A stretch of 64,000 nt of DNA from Sinotaia quadrata (GCA_028829895.1 CM054182.1:30722379-30786378); one strand, 5' to 3'; positions 46,425-58,695 are shown, counted from the stretch's first letter. Notes: generated by a model not told the origin, from the letters alone. Numbers and translations: made by a program.

Positions 46425-47265
46425 AAACTATGATATACAGTATTTGTAAGTGGAGACATTAAATCACGAGGTTTAGAATACTTAGAACAGATGACCAAAA
46501 TCTTTCTTTTATAAAGATGGAAATTAATTTGTTTCATGATTTTCTTTTTCTTTTGAGACTTGAAAACATTTTTTTTAAAACTTGCCGTGCTATAGAAAAG
46601 GTTTTTTATGAGAACTCACAGAGGTAAATTACAAATGATTTATTCAGTCTTCTTTGTTATCGTATAACTAACATTTTGTGCCATGTTTAGTTATTAAATT
46701 GTAGTACCTGCTGACAGTCACTTAGTATTTGGTTAGAAGTGTTCTTGTAGACACTTTGATATCTAATTTCTACAGTTAGCTTTAGAAACAAATAGTAGAA
46801 CTATGAATACTTTAATAGTTCTGAGTACCAGCACCCCCACCTCCCCATGTCATTATTTCCTAAAACAAATAAACCCCGCCGCCAAGTACAGAATCGGCTG
46901 CCTTGGTCAGGATGTGCAGCTGATTGAGCCCTCTCTTGCCTGGACACAACTGTGTTTCTTTCAACCAGCCAGAGCCAGCACATGACTTAATGCAGTAGTG
47001 CAGAGTAGTGCGGGTGAGTGCGATCATAGAGAGTACCGCTACACTTCCTGTTTAGTTAAGCAAAGAGTTGATGACACCTGTATAGAAATTGCAAACTCTT
47101 GTGGTTTCATTTTTGTTTTGCTGTAATCTTTCGTTTTGTGGTATCTGAACCATTGTTGTTACTTGTTTGTGTGACTAAACCGTACAAGTTTAGATTAAAT
47201 AAATAATTTTTTTACTTTATCCATTGTGGTCCTTGTTTTGTAAGCTTGACTGAACCTCTAGTAAT
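46425..47265. other. Intergenic, nothing recognised
   Basis: Overlapping 60-codon ORFs on both strands at 46801-46985 match nothing. No array or mobile element identified. Confidence 0.4.
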
Positions 47266-47530
47266 AATGAAAGGTTTAATGGTGACGAAACACAAATTAA
47301 TGGTGATGAAACACACATTAATGATGATGAAACATATAGGTTTGATGGTAACAAAACACAAATTAATGAAGACGAAGCATAAAGGAATTAATGATGGTGA
47401 ATCATAAAAGTTTAATGGTAACAAAAGACAAATTAATGGTGATGAAACACAAATTAATGATCGTGAAACATAAAAGTTTAATGGTAACAAAACACAAATT
47501 AATGAAGACGAAGCATAAAGGAATTAATGA
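47266..47530. repeat. ~21 bp degenerate minisatellite with higher-order structure
   Basis: The basic unit ACACAAATTAATGGTGATGA recurs about twelve times. A longer block (TTTAATGGTAACAAAACACA then AATTAATGAAGACGAAGCAT) is itself repeated, around 47335-47400 and 47470-47535. Confidence 0.8.
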
Positions 47531-47534
47531 TGGG

Positions 47535-49435
47535 GAAATACAAAGCAGCAGTAATGTTGGCAGATCACAAAGGCATTAACAATTATACACAATTATTACA
47601 AGAAGCTATGAAGTTTATGAGTCAAGTTATGACATAATAGCTGTAAGGGACACAGCTTTATCACTGAAAAGATAGGGTGGTATTTTTTTTTTTAGGGGAA
47701 AGAAAGAAAATATCATATTTAGACATCCCACCTCCTGTACAAATAAGTTCAAATAAAAAAATAAAGCAGTTATGCCAGGTCATGTGCTGGCTGCCATTAG
47801 CAACTCTCTGGAAGGGAGATTTTCAATGATTTAATCTTTCCCTCTAACACTACCAATCCTGGTCAGAGCTCTGACTACATTCCTGGTGGTACCTTGACCT
47901 CGCCTGAGTGCATGTTTATGTGTGTGTGTGTGTGTGTGCGTGTGTGAGAAGTCAGGCGAGCTTGATCTGTTGGGAGAGTGCTTCATTTCCTACTGCAGAA
48001 AAGTATTCTGAAAGTTTAATTTCCCTTTCCATCCTTGCAGCGCACTTAGGAAAGGAAAGTATAGCGTTACATTCCTGTCAGAACCGATAGACCATTCCAC
48101 TGTCCATCGTACAAGATATGTGACCTTGAACAAACAATAACTTTTATTGCCAAGGTCATCCCTACTGGGAAATCATATGCCATAATTATGGTGAGAAAAT
48201 CTCGTTCAGTAATGCATTGCTGTAATTATAACTTAATATAATAATATTTCACTCTTTTGTTGAATTGAACGTTAGTATTTATAAGCAGTTGAAACCTTTC
48301 TGTCAGTGGCGTTAGTTCGAATCCTGACCCCTCCCCCTTTGCAAAAATTCTACTCCCCCCCCCCCCCCCTACACTCACAATCTCTTTCTCTCTCTCCACC
48401 GAAAATCAGCCTGTCTAGGCAAGCGTTGAGTCTTGCCCTGCACCTGCGAACACTTGAGCTATATCTTTCGAATTTCAAGTACACTTTGTTGTTGTTGAGG
48501 GAACACGTATTAGACTCCTGTTGAAAGGCTGCGGGGTCTGCAGTGGCAGTAGTAGTAACATGTCTGCCCTCTGGACTAATAATAGCCATTATATTAATTG
48601 CGTTATTACCTGGTTTTATATTGTGTGATAGTTATTGCAATCAACCAATAATATATGTTATTAGTTATCGCATTCTAACTGCAACTGTTTGGCAGTCTTA
48701 CATAATTGCTGTTGATTTTAATATTAGCAACATAGTTGATTGTAATTAAACAGTGTTTATATTTATTTTGCTTGCATGATGAATGGGAAGAATGCCACGT
48801 GATCATCTACTGTCATGTCACGCCCTGTCATGTTATACTTTGCAAAATAGCGTTGTTATAACACAGTAGTGATAATCACCAGCATATATGTTATCATGTG
48901 TGTAGTGTCTGAGAGAATGAGAAAGCTTGTGGTTATCGATTGGAGTTAGTGTGAAATAGTATTAAAAGAGTGACCTTATTCTCAAACGGCAGCATGCGTC
49001 GGCTCTTCTCAAAGACTGCTACAGGCTGCATACTAGTACCACCTCCAAGTACAAAAGTTCCTGTGACCAGCACTAGTACGCTCTGTCTCGTTTCCACCAG
49101 AACCTCGGACTTACATATATCTCAGTATTTTCAAAGTTTAGTAAATACGACTCTAGAAAGTTACATTTCTAAATTGCTACTGTGATAGTTCGTCATTATA
49201 CAAATAGCGGCGACTGTGAATAACTGTGGTTCCAAATCTTTCTGTGGGCCAAGAGCACGTTCAAGTTTTGGTGTGTCGGGCGCCAAAAGTTTTTCTGTAT
49301 TTGGACTTCAATAATATGCAAAACATTATATGTAAAAATACGTCCTGTTATGGAGCAAATTCGCTCTTAAATATATGTAATTATATTTTATGATTAATAT
49401 TGTGTAGATACTAATGTAGGCAATATTTTGTTCTA
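47535..49435. other. Intergenic; TG tract, C-run, possible hAT terminus
   Basis: A TG microsatellite lies at about 47918-47945 and a C15 run at 48355-48369. CAGTGGCGTTAG at 48305 followed by CCTGACCCC resembles a hAT terminus of the CAGYGGCGTAGC class, but no partner end was found. ORFs of up to 79 codons match no family. Confidence 0.4.
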
Positions 49436-49439
49436 TCAA

Positions 49440-49912
49440 GATCGAACCAGTGATTGCAATTAGTCTTGTTTTAGCTTTACTTCAAGGCCGGATGTTTATG
49501 TCAAGACGACCAATGATAGCAATTGTGGATTAGTCTTGTTTAAGCTTTACTTCAAGGCCGGATATTTATGTCAAGACGACCAGTGATAGCAATTGTGGAT
49601 TAGTCTTGTTTAAGCTTTACTTCAAGGCCGAATGTTTATGTCAAGACGACCAGTGATAGCAATTAGTCTTGTTTTAGCTTTACTTCAAGGCCGAATGTTT
49701 ATGTCAAGACGACCAGTGATAGCAATTAGTCTTGTTTTAGCTTTACTTCAAGGCCGGATGTTTATGTCAAGACGACCAGTGATAGCAATTGTGGATTAGT
49801 CTTGTTTTAGCTTTACTTCAAGGCCGGATGTTTATGTCAAGACGACCAGTGATAGCAATTGTGGATTAGTCTTGTTTAAGCTTTACTTCAAGGCCGGATG
49901 TTTGTTATAAAG
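49440..49912. repeat. 62/70 bp minisatellite, ~6.8 copies
   Basis: Unit contains TTAGTCTTGTTTTAGCTTTA, CTTCAAGGCCGGATGTTTAT and GTCAAGACGACCAGTGATAG. Copies are either 70 bp (with TTGTGGATTAG) or 62 bp (an 8 bp deletion leaving TTAG). Confidence 0.94.
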
Positions 49913-50285
49913 AGGATTTATGAGCCCTAACCAGGACACTAACGATCGTCCTGAGACCATTTTCATTTGTGTTGGGCCTCAACAGGAAATGTTAATTACA
50001 TAATGTGAGACCGATCCTTGCCTGGACACGACAGGACAGGATGTATTAAGAGTTATTATTAGAACATTTGACAGAAATTAGTGAAGAGCTAAAACAGAAA
50101 GGAATAAGGAATTTATTATCATTACTTAAATACAGATAGCCAGCTAAGGTTAAAGAAAAATATTCAAAGTTTCATACTTGTATCTGGATTTCGATAAACA
50201 AAAAAAAAAAAAAATACGAAAAATGTAAACTCGAAAGTTAATCATACTTGCACTTCAGTAATCAATGGAGAAAAGATATTACTTC

Positions 50286-50398
50286 ACGTAGTTTTCAGTC
50301 AATGTGATTGTTGGCACTGCATTTCATCAGCCAATTTGTCGTAGTTTTCAGTCAGTGTGATTGTTGGCACTGCATTTCATCAGCCAATTTGTCGTAGT
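50286..50398. repeat. 54 bp tandem duplication
   Basis: Two near-identical copies of a unit starting CGTAGTTTTCAGTCARTGTG and ending CATCAGCCAATTTG. Confidence 0.93.
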
Positions 50399-50789
50399 TG
50401 GGAGAATATGATGACAATCCCGTCTTAAGCAAATGTCGAGATGGGCATCTGCAAGTCGAGATCTGTATTTCGATTTTCTTACGTACCTCGTCAAAATCAG
50501 AGTTTCACAAAGAAAAGTGAAGCTGAAATAAGATTTTATTTTACACGCTATATTTTTTTTTAAAGCAGGACACTTTTCTTCGGTCAAAGATTTCCAAAAG
50601 TTTTCATCTATTGCGTAAGATTTTAAAAACAATATCATTCTGAATTCCAGAATCCCCATTACCACTACTGCTCTTACTTGAATCAGACTTGCAATCGAAG
50701 TAGCCATTACTATTGATGCAGAAGGATTAATACTCAAATAATATAATTATGGAAACATAGGTCACTGACCTCTTACTATGTGCTTTTAA

Positions 50790-51320
50790 ACTGTAGTGTT
50801 GGTGGTGGTGGTTACGATAACAAATTTTACGTCGCCACTGGAGCTTTCGTGGATCATTTCACAATAAGACGTTCTGTGATGTGTAGCGCTCCAGTGGGAC
50901 ATGCTCCATTCACGAGTATTCTGGGAGCGCTGTCGGTGGTGTTGCTGTTGGAGTTTTGTCTTGATGCTTGCTTGGTGTTGCCAGTTGTTGAATATTTTTG
51001 TTTTTTGTCGTGGAGTTGTGTTCCTGTTGAGATATGTGTCGCTATTTCTTGTGTCTGTGGCGTTGAAGTTGTATTTTGTTCCTGTTGAGCGTTGTGGTGT
51101 CGGTGGCTGATGTAAATTGTGAATATTGGTGACGAATCTTTTGTGTGGCGATACTAAGCTAATTACAGCGATACAGATGGGGGAATCCCCTAAACAAGCG
51201 GGGGTGGGTGGGTGTCTTAGACTAATAGGAAGGCAAGATAGAACAAAGAGAGTCAGCCTCAGGACACGCCCAAGAGATGGTGTGGGTGTCTGGGGTGGTG
51301 GTGGTGGGGGGAATAACACT
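50790..51320. other. GT-rich segment with hairpin
   Basis: Plus strand enriched in G and T, so the minus strand carries a 177-codon ORF rich in Thr, Pro, Asn and Gln that I regard as compositional. A clear hairpin lies at 50835-50897: arms CCACTGGAGC and GCTCCAGTGG, with an inner TCACA/TGTGA pair. Function unknown. Confidence 0.35.
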
Positions 51321-51324
51321 GACA

Positions 51325-52025
51325 GGATTGACTTGGAGAGGGCCTGTTACTATTTCAGAGGATGCTGATATATGATGTTCACATTGGGACCTGTCTGGAC
51401 ATGGCTTGAGAGAGAAAAATAAAACCATCACAGTGGAAAGAGATTGAAGTTCACTAGCCTAGTTCTGATACTTTAGCGACACACTCTCCCCTTATTACAC
51501 AGCCCCCCCACCTTTCCCGTGCGGAAATCGGCACAATCTGGGAGTTCTCCCCACACTAAAGCAGTAAATAGTAACAGTATCCTTGTGAATGCCTTGGCTG
51601 GCACCTAGTTGGGAATCGCTGGAATTCACTTTCTGGAATGTACTTACACGCGGCTGGCAATTTAAATTTACACCCTTTCAGTATGGAAGCTTCATTTTTA
51701 TTTGGCTTTGGCGGTTCACCGTTGTGTTTTAAAAACATGGCTTTAAAACGTTACATCTCTCATAACTGTCGCTCGCCGAAATCCTACATTTCTAGAAACC
51801 TATATTAGCAGTCATATAAAAGTGACGCGCGGATGTTTTTTTCTTCTGAGTTTTATTTGTCGCTGTCTTTGTCCGGGTCACTCCTTTTCCATTTGGGTCT
51901 CGGCTAACCCATGATGTGTGGTGAAAGATTTAGCGACGAGTAAGTTGTGTTGGGCATAAAAATCGGCAATATTGTCGGGTTTGCTGTCAGTCGACTCTTC
52001 CAAGGCTTAAAATTAAATATGCAGT
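51325..52025. other. Intergenic, possible promoter-like TATA
   Basis: A CATATAAAAG at about 51815-51824 followed by a CpG-rich GTGACGCGCGG and a pyrimidine-rich TTTTTTTCTTCTGAG resembles a retroelement or gene core promoter on the plus strand. No downstream coding region is visible. Confidence 0.3.
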
Positions 52026-52029
52026 AGTG

Positions 52030-52605
52030 TTTATCGCCCACAATACTACGCACTGCCATTGACACCATTTACTAAGACAAGGCACTCCACGACACTGATG
52101 GCATTCAAAACCAATTGCACCACTATTCAATACACCGTACCATTGTATTCTTGGCACTCAACCATTGTATTCTTGGTACTTGCTGCATGCTGACACTGCC
52201 ATTGACAATCCACATTATAAGCCACCAATGGCATTTCATAGTGTCAGCAGCCAGCGGCATTCCTTACTGACATCACCATTGGCACTTCACACTTTAAACT
52301 ACCAATAGCACCTCCACAATGACATCACCATTGGCACTCCACACTGACATCACCACTGGCACTTTACACTGACATCACCATTGGCACTCCACACTGACAT
52401 CACCATTGGCACTCCACACTGACATCACCATTGGCACTCCACACTGACATCACAATTGGCACTCCACACTGACATCACCATTGGCACTCTACACTGACAT
52501 CACCATTGGCACTCCACACTGACATCACCAATGATATTCCACACTGTAGACCACTAATAGCACTCCACACTGCAAGCCGCCAGTGATACTCTACACTGTA
52601 AACAT
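52030..52605. repeat. 25 bp minisatellite, regular core 52312-52545
   Basis: Core unit CACTGACATCACCATTGGCA followed by CTCCA, about 9 copies. Diverged copies extend on both sides (CACTGCCATTGACA, CACTGTAAACC). Confidence 0.9.
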
Positions 52606-52608
52606 TCT

Positions 52609-52912
52609 TTGGCCCTCCACACTGATATTATTAATTATTATTGACATTCTGCTCTATAAACCACCTTTGGCCCTCCACACTGATATTATTAATTATTATT
52701 GACATTCTGCTCTATAAACCACCTTTGGCCCTCCACACTGATATTATTAATTATTATTGACATTCTGCTCTATAAACCACCTTTGGCCCTCCACACTGAT
52801 ATTATTAATTATTATTGACATTCTGCTCTATAAACCACCTTTGGCACTCCACACTGATATTATTAATTATTATTGACATTCTGCTCTATAAACCACCTTT
52901 GGCACTCCATAC
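52609..52912. repeat. 58 bp minisatellite, ~5 copies
   Basis: Unit contains CCTCCACACTGATATTATTA, ATTATTATTGACATTCTGCT and CTATAAACCACCTTTGG. Its CTCCACACTGA start echoes the adjacent 25 bp unit, so the longer unit probably grew out of the shorter array. Confidence 0.94.
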
Positions 52913-52914
52913 TA

Positions 52915-53950
52915 AGATCACCCTTGGGTGACACCAACACTAGTCTCTGCACTTATGTAGGCCTACTCAGTCGCACTGCACGAACTAACCACTAGCCTTG
53001 CAGCAAATTAATTTTGAAAACTTTGAATAGTAAAAAAATTATAATATACGCATACTAAAAGTCATGCTGTGATATCAAGCTGTATCAGTAATTATAATAG
53101 GCAATGAATGAACCTAGGTGTTGCTGCCTTTATTCTATTCAAAACAGCTATTATTTGAATACGCTAATTTTGTGTCAGTAGCGCCTTTAACTTTATAACA
53201 GAACAGCAGCTATTTGTTTATTTCTACTATGGTTAATAATTATAAACTTCTCAGTTGTCGCCACCTCTCCAATGCACTCCACTCCACTGAAGTTTGAAGG
53301 CCAAACTCGGAAATTGTTCGTTATTTCACAGCCCGCTCAAAATCATCGATCGATATCTGGATCATTTGCACGCCAGGTTTCTAGGCAGTCGACAGAAGGA
53401 GAAGATTACTCTCATCCCCACTGTGGAAAACCAAGCAACAATGGTTGCTAAAAGCCCAGACGAAATTCTACTGCTTGCGTTTTGATAATTTGACAGGAGT
53501 TATGGCCCTTACAATACACAACGCTCTGTAGTGCAAAGTGTACTGACATTGTTGTAAAACTTTACACTAATTCGCAGATCGAGAGGGACTTGGGAGGATG
53601 GAAAAAGAGGAGGGGAGGTCAAGATATACAATTATATATATCCTTTCATGGTCTACCAAACTTCAACTTTTAATTCTTCATTCTAATTTTACGTCCGCAA
53701 CATTGCCCAATGTTGCAATTTGTTTTTTCCGAACGAAAATGATTACAATTATTTTAAAATGCCGTAAGTTTGGCAAGTGGCTGATACACAGTTATATGCT
53801 TCCTTGGTGTCAGAAAGAAATGTATGTTGACTTCTTTGGTGTCAGAAAAAATAATGTATGTTGTCGGAAAGAAATGTAGATCTATATTGACTTCTAAGTA
53901 CAATTCTGTTTCTCTTTTCTCTTGGACCACGCCCTCTCACTGTGACCGTG
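52915..53950. other. Intergenic, nothing recognised
   Basis: ORFs of 63 and 93 codons without family resemblance. A short repeat of GGTGTCAGAAARAAATGTA lies near 53810-53880. Confidence 0.4.
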
Positions 53951-53954
53951 TCTT

Positions 53955-54140
53955 CGTTTTGTCTCTGTCTCTACCATGTCATATTTGTACTGATTTTGTC
54001 TCTGTCTCTACTATGCCATATTTGTACTGATTTTGTCTCTGTCTCTACCAAGTCATATTTGTACTTATTTTGTCTACCATGTCATGTCATATTTGTACTT
54101 ATTTTGTTTCTACCAATTCATATTTATACTTTTCATACCT
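53955..54140. repeat. ~37 bp repeat, ~4-5 copies
   Basis: Unit contains TTTTGTCTCTGTCTCTACCA then TGTCATATTTGTACTGA; it degenerates to the right. Confidence 0.85.
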
Positions 54141-54162
54141 GTATTTTTTCTGTCTCTCTCTC

Positions 54163-54255
54163 ACGCACACACATACACACACACGCACGCACACACACAC
54201 ACATACACTCATACACACACGCACGCACACACACATACACACTCGCACGCACATA
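54163..54255. repeat. (CA)n-like imperfect microsatellite
   Basis: Imperfect CACACA run with CATA and CGCA interruptions. The 66-113 codon ORFs across it are artefacts. Confidence 0.95.
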
Positions 54256-54384
54256 TTCTCTCTTCTCTAATGTTTATGAATAATGTCTGTTCTTTTTAAG
54301 TAACTTTCCCTGAGTTTACAGTACAGTTTAGAACTGCGTGATTTATGTGCGTGTGTATATTACGGTATATGAGTGTGTATTTAC

Positions 54385-54757
54385 TTACTACTTTATTAGA
54401 CTGGACTGTTAAAGTAAGTATGTGTATTTACTTACTACTTTATTGGACTGGACTGTTAAAGCAAGTATGTGTATTTACTTACTACTTTATTGGACTGGAC
54501 TGTTAAAGCAAATATGTGTATTTACTTACTACTTTATCGGACTGGACTGTTAAAGTAAGTATGGGTATTTACTACTTTATTGGACTGGACTGTTAAAGTA
54601 TGTGTAATTACTACTTTATCGGACTGGACTGTTAAAGTATGTGTAATTACTACTTTATTGGACTGGACTGTTAAAGTATGTGTAATTACTACTTTATCGG
54701 ACTGGACTGTTAAAGTATGTGTAATTACTACTTTATCGGACTGGACTGTTAAAGTAA
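54385..54757. repeat. Minisatellite changing period from 47 to 39 bp, ~9 copies
   Basis: Early copies (TTGGACTGGACTGTTAAAGY, AAGTATGTGTATTTACTTAC, TACTTTA) have a 47 bp period. Later copies lose AAGT and CTTA-type words and settle at 39 bp (GACTGGACTGTTAAAGTATG, TGTAATTACTACTTTATYG). The 39 bp part is open in one plus frame. Confidence 0.9.
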
Positions 54758-54954
54758 GTATCTCTAGGTGTAGGAGAAGTTAACGTCGCAAAGGAAAAAA
54801 ATCAATTGTCCTCTTCATTCACCACGTCTGAAAGCATTTCACTCTCGAGAGGTGTAAATCACAATCCGCATTAAATGTCTCGGTTCGGATTCAGTTACCG
54901 GTACCACTCAGAACTCTTGCGTAAAGTTTCATGGCTTACTCTCATGGTCATTCG

Positions 54955-55090
54955 CACAGTACACACAGTACACACAGAGCACACCAGTACACACAGAGCA
55001 CACAGTACACACAGAGCACAGTACACACAGAGCACACAGTACACACAGTACGCACAGTACACACAGAGCACACAGTACACACAGAGCACT
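54955..55090. repeat. 9 bp repeat ACACAGTAC/ACACAGAGC
   Basis: About 15 nonamers of two types in irregular order. Because the period is divisible by 3, six overlapping ORFs of 64-103 codons appear on both strands; none is credible. Confidence 0.93.
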
Positions 55091-55199
55091 CACAAATGCA
55101 CACACCGCACAAGTACAAAATATGCTCACGTACATATAACTCACATAACACGTACACAACACTCGTAAACATCCACACAGCGCAAAAACATACAAAACG

Positions 55200-57420
55200 C
55201 CCGCATAAAGACGAGTTATAACGGAGAGTGTAATCTTCACGAGTCGGCTTTTTAAGAGTTTAGATTATTATCACAAGGATTGAACTCACTTCTATACGCA
55301 GACAGGTTAAAATTCGCCAGGATTATTTACAAACATATAGTGCTACATCTCACTGGTTTCAGCATGGCTTCATCTTGAACATAACCCTCTTCCTTTATTC
55401 TTCCCCTATTTCTTTAACAACTGTCAGGGTCCAACAACAATTTGCGATTTGTCACTGTTAAACTTTGATATGAAGTTTTTCTTTAATCCGTCGTAAAATG
55501 TTTCAAATTAATCTGTCAACAAATTGCTTGAAACTCTATGTAAATAATTGTTTTGAGGTTCTAATCTGTCAATAAATTCTTTCCGCTCTAATCCGTCAAT
55601 AACTTATTGAATATGTATATATTAAAAAAAAATTAACTAAAGAATTTTTTAAAAGACAATATGCAAATACTACCCCAAAAAATTTAAGGGGAAAGCACTG
55701 TATTTGTATATGTGTGTATTTAAGTGCCTGTCTAAAACGATTTTAAGAAAATACTAGTTTGATTATAGTTTATAAAAAAAATTTTTTTAATTTAAACTAT
55801 GTAATTTTAACTTAGCAGCCAATATAATTTAATTTCCTCATAAAAAAATACAATATCATTGTTTATATTACATAGAAAGAATAATTTAACGTGCCCAAAT
55901 ATACACAGATTATCGGATCATATTTCTTAGAGTACAGGTTAATGAACAAGACAAATTAAAGAGTTCTCTTTAAGAACAAACAAACAAGAAACCTAAAAAA
56001 ATAACTCCAAAAGCAGCATAATTATCATGAACACCCACAAAAACTGTCTGCAACCACGAAACCTTGCTTTTAGCTGCTATCATTGCAAGGGATTGAACTC
56101 TGATTTGAATACTTAGTAACATATTATTTAACCAATTTCCTCCCCTTAATTTAACGTGTTCGGTCCATTTCAAGATCACTAACAACCATAAATGCCACTC
56201 CCTACAGGGTTAATCATTGAATCATGCAAAATTATGAGTTGTACATCGTGCATAGGTAGGGAGGGACATGTCTGTTTTTTTAAATTCACGATTGTATATC
56301 ACATTTTCTTCTGTTTCAGTGATTGGTTTTATCAAAGTATGAATTCATCTTTTAACATTACTTATTCAAGCCATTGTCATTGGCTGACATCACAAATTCA
56401 TCCATGGCTCGAATCGTTTTTTTTTCTTTATCATCAAATGACTGTTAAGTTATAACAGACTGATTATATATCAATAATGCGAAGTTAATATTATGAAATA
56501 ATTTTAATGACATTAACTAATTATAAACTGATTTGTTTACGTCTTCTCTTTACATTACAATATATCAGCCGTAAATATCTACGTTTTATTATCATATTGC
56601 CTTTTTCACGATTTCTGTTGACTGTCGGTTGCGACTTGCAAACCAAAGTCTCGAAAAATTACAAGTTTCTGGAAGGTTCAAGGTTTTACGGAGAATGTGA
56701 GTACTTCCGAGGAGCGCTGGTTTTAGTAACAGTAATTCTGAGTTGTCCAAGTAGTTTATTCAGAGATAGCCTTCCAACTCAGATGTTATGTTCCCTAACG
56801 ATTCTATTACTACAGGTATTACTTTTGCTTTTACAATCCACAGTCTCTGGATTATTAATTATTAATAGTAGTTACCAATTTCGGCGGTCTAAAGGGGAGC
56901 TAACTCTATTATCAAGCAGTGGTTTTTCCGGTAGTTAGCTGAGGCAATGCAGTAATGGTGGCATGAGTTGAGCACATAATTATTTTTTTAAAACCATTAA
57001 TCAATAATAATAATAAACAAATTATAACGTAAGAGTAAGAATTAATTTTTCTTTAAAATAATTTCTTCAATTTACAATATTTCTAAAGCTAATTTGTTAA
57101 GCCAATTTTAAAATATCAATTGCATTTATTATTAAGACTTTAAACTGTTAGCCGGTAAACGTTTAGTATTTCTAGTAATCAAGAATAGCGTAAATTGAGA
57201 GTGATTCTCTAGATTCAATCAATGTTTCCTTTCAGAGGTCATCATATGGGTGTCATTCTTGCAAATTAAAAAAAAATATTATTTCTTACACGCTCTCTCG
57301 CCTGCTTTTACAAATTTGCTTAATTACTGACTAGTGCTATTTAAAAAAAAAATTGTTGAAAATGTTTGCAAGCAGATGAAGAGGTCTGCTGGCGTAGAAT
57401 AGATGTATATGTCTTGGTTT
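55200..57420. other. Intergenic, no supported gene
   Basis: The 143-codon plus ORF at 56507-56938 has a leucine-rich AT-driven composition and no family resemblance, and a length reachable by chance. A degenerate ~40 bp repeat around TAATCTGTCAATAAATT lies at 55490-55610. Confidence 0.4.
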
Positions 57421-57431
57421 TCTTTTCTTGT

Positions 57432-57665
57432 GTCGCATCGCTCAAATTTATAGCAATTCTTGTTCAGAGCATTGTTGTGTTGCATCGCTCACATTTGTAG
57501 CATGCTTGTTCAGAGCATTGTTGTGTTGCATCGCTCAAATTTATAGCAATTCTTGTTCAGAGCATTGTTGTGTTGCATCGCTCACATTTGTAGCATGCTT
57601 GTTCAGAGCATTGTTGTGTTGCATCGCTCACATTTGTAGCATGCTTGTTCAGAGCATTGTTGTGT
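57432..57665. repeat. 46 bp minisatellite, 5 copies of two types
   Basis: Type A has CGCTCAAATTTATAGCAATT; type B has CGCTCACATTTGTAGCATGC. Both share CTTGTTCAGAGCATTGTTGT. The order is A-B-A-B-B, so a dimer was duplicated. Confidence 0.92.
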
Positions 57666-57767
57666 GCTCCAGGATGGTGGTGTAGAATGGTTTCAACATT
57701 TTCTGCGTCTGTCGTTTTGATATCTGTGCTGGTGTTCGTGGGACGTCCGTTATGAACGAGCGATGTT

Positions 57768-58186
57768 GACTTATGATCTAACATATTACAGTTTATATAG
57801 GTCACGGTTCTTATGATCTAACATATTACAGTTTATATAGGTGACGGTTCTTATGATCTAACATATTACAGTTTATATAGGTGACGGTTCTTATGATCTA
57901 ACATATTACAGTTTATATAGGTCACGGTTCTTATGATCTAACATATTACAGTTTATATAGGTCACGGTTCTTATGATCTAACATATTACAGTTTATATAG
58001 GTCACGGTTCTTATGATCTAACATATTACAGTTTATATAGGTCACGGTTCTTATGATCTAACATATTACAGTTTATATAGGTCACGGTTCTTATGATCTA
58101 ACATATTACAGTTTATATAGGTCACGGTTCTTATGATCTAACATATTACAGTTTAAATAGGTCACGATTCTTATGATCTAACATTT
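57768..58186. repeat. 40 bp minisatellite, ~10.4 near-identical copies
   Basis: Unit CGGTTCTTATGATCTAACAT then ATTACAGTTTATATAGGTCA. The only internal variable site in most copies is GTCACGG/GTGACGG; the last copy has AAATAG and CGATTC. Confidence 0.97.
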
Positions 58187-58189
58187 TTT

Positions 58190-58665
58190 TAAACCTAATG
58201 CAAAACTGCCTAATGCGATGCCCTTAATAACTCAGAGATGAATGTCTAAGTAATTAATTCATTATAGGTTACATTGCGTTACATAACTTACAGATGAATG
58301 TCTTAGTAATTAATTGATTATAGATTTCATTACTTTACATAAATTTGAGATTAATGTCTTAGTAATTAATTGATTACAGGTTTCATTAATTTACAGATGA
58401 ATGTCTTAGTAATTAATTGATTATAGATTACATTACCTTACCTAACTTATAGATGAATGTCTTAATAAGTAATTGATTAAATGTTATATTAACTTACATG
58501 ACTCAGAGATAAATGTCTTAGTAATTAATTGATTAAAGGTTACATTACCTTGCATAACTTAGAAATGAATGTCTTAGTTATTAATTCATAAAGGTTGATA
58601 TTAACTTACATAACTCAGAGATGAATATCTTAGCAATTAGATAGTTATGGGACACATTACCTACG
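58190..58665. repeat. ~55 bp degenerate minisatellite, ~8 copies
   Basis: Recurring words GATGAATGTCTTAGTAATTA, ATTGATTATAGGTTACATTA and ACATAACTYAGA with many substitutions and indels, so older than its neighbours. Confidence 0.85.
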
Positions 58666-58695
58666 ATAGCCACATAACAAAATGACCTCCCACCG

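Noticed and set aside
50786..51319. 177-codon minus-strand ORF
   Set aside because: Thr/Pro/Asn/Gln-rich translation of a strand-skewed segment; no family resemblance or gene context.
54875..55240. Several overlapping 64-103 codon ORFs of His/Thr/Cys/Val repeats
   Set aside because: Products of the 9 bp CA-rich repeat being open in several frames.
56507..56938. 143-codon plus-strand ORF
   Set aside because: Leucine-rich AT-driven composition, length within chance expectation for 64 kb, no recognised motif.
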